A DNA stretch of 64,000 nucleotides from Stachybotrys elegans (Eukaryota; Ascomycota; Sordariomycetes; Hypocreales; Stachybotryaceae): assembly GCA_020746835.1 (NCBI GenBank), contig JAGPNK010000001.1:5270001-5334000 (forward strand), in the 5' to 3' direction. Under the pieces are notes generated by a model, which searched no databases, was not told the DNA's origin, and saw nothing but the letters and a program-made list of their open reading frames with translations. Shown in pieces: positions 63,469 through 64,000 of the stretch (position 1 is its first letter; every line of letters begins with the position of its first letter). A program made the translations under genes and the position numbers.

Positions 63469-64000
63469 ATGTATTCTCCCAATGAATACGACGAATCAGA
63501 TATCAACATGTCCGACATTCCGTCACACGAGCTCGATGCTGGGGAAGAAAACGGCCCAGTGCCGGCCAGCCAGGCAGACGCAGGAATCGGCTACGCTGCA
63601 GCTCCCTTGTTCAACCAGTCTTGCCGCAAGCGCGGCTAGGAGTCTTGCGATGAGGAATACCATTACCAATCTTGGGAAGATATTCAACGGCTGGAACCAG
63701 CCACGGCTAGGCTCAGCCTCGAGGAGCCAACCAGTTTTGTCGAAACCGCCGTTGCACAAGTTGAACCAAATTCACCTCCGGTTGCTTCTCACATGCCTAT
63801 CATTTCGAAATATCTATCTAACCCCAGAGCAGGAGATAGTCAGCACAGACTCTGACGATTCTGCGGATTCGTCAAACCCGCAAGAGGATGATCATGATGC
63901 GACCTGCGAGAATCTCAAAGCCCGGCAGCATCAATTACTAGACAGCGTAACCGAGCAGCTTCGAGACGGTCGCCTCATGCTGGACGGCATGCTCGATAAA
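63469..64000 (+). CDS. incomplete gene at right edge, possibly disrupted
   Basis: An ATG at 63469 opens an acidic frame (MYSPNEYDESDINMSDIPSH...) that stops at 63639. The same frame is coding-like again right after it (SCDEEYHYQSWEDIQRLEP, TSFVETAVAQVEPNSPPVAS) up to about 63840, and a different frame is open from there to the window end (EQEIVSTDSDDSADSSNPQ, LKARQHQLLDSVTEQLRDG). Introns could join these pieces, but the only splice pairs I see around the first stop are weak. It may be an acidic, partly coiled-coil protein continuing past 64000, or a decayed copy. No family recognised. Confidence 0.35.

Overview
The window is nuclear DNA from a filamentous ascomycete, most likely a Sordariomycete of the order Hypocreales. 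The evidence is short GT-AG introns of about 42-96 bp with CTRAC-like branch points, gene spacing of 1-3 kb, and families typical of that group: RNA-dependent RNA polymerase, SRPK-like kinases, NmrA-like reductases, HeLo proteins and an Atg17 with fungal features. There are no operons, no CRISPR array and no rRNA; I could not support any tRNA. Gene models were spliced by eye. Where exon lengths are given, the reading frame was checked across every junction.

Left part (1-30 kb), mostly ordinary chromosomal genes: an F-box membrane protein (634-2267, -), an NmrA-like reductase (3762-4685, -), a secreted pepsin-type aspartic protease (5047-6427, -), the RIO1 kinase (7513-9234, +), a Zn2Cys6 transcription factor (9872-12542, -), a cellular RNA-dependent RNA polymerase of the RNA-silencing type (13436-17279, +), a membrane-anchored arylsulfotransferase-like protein (17846-19767, -), a secreted LPMO-like protein with an unusual acidic cysteine repeat (21961-23115, -), and an A-T-R-R carboxylate reductase matching the fungal glycine betaine reductase ATRR (24680-28531, -).

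Middle part (about 31-48 kb), an accessory-looking block that reads as more AT-rich with more decayed sequence. It holds an unknown membrane protein (31134-32150, -), a divergent but intact CDC23/APC8-like TPR protein (33075-35119, +), an SRPK-like kinase (35398-36936, +), an amidase whose last exon is frameshifted (37693-39584, -), and a head-to-head pair: a HeLo-domain pseudokinase (40769-42412, -) and a kinase with C-terminal ankyrin repeats (42667-47864, +). The pair shares a 254-bp promoter region. Its domain logic resembles an animal RIPK/MLKL pair (active kinase plus membrane-lytic helical bundle fused to a dead kinase). It is the best candidate here for an undescribed signalling or cell-death module. 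Degenerate repeats lie within and around this block.

Right part (48-64 kb), conserved genes again: the PNS1 choline-transporter-like protein (48871-50565, +), ATG17 (51174-52779, -), a short protein that looks like the C-terminal fragment of a much larger family (53600 to about 54478, -), and a calpain-like protease (57125-60369, -). The window ends in an incomplete, possibly broken gene (from 63469, +).
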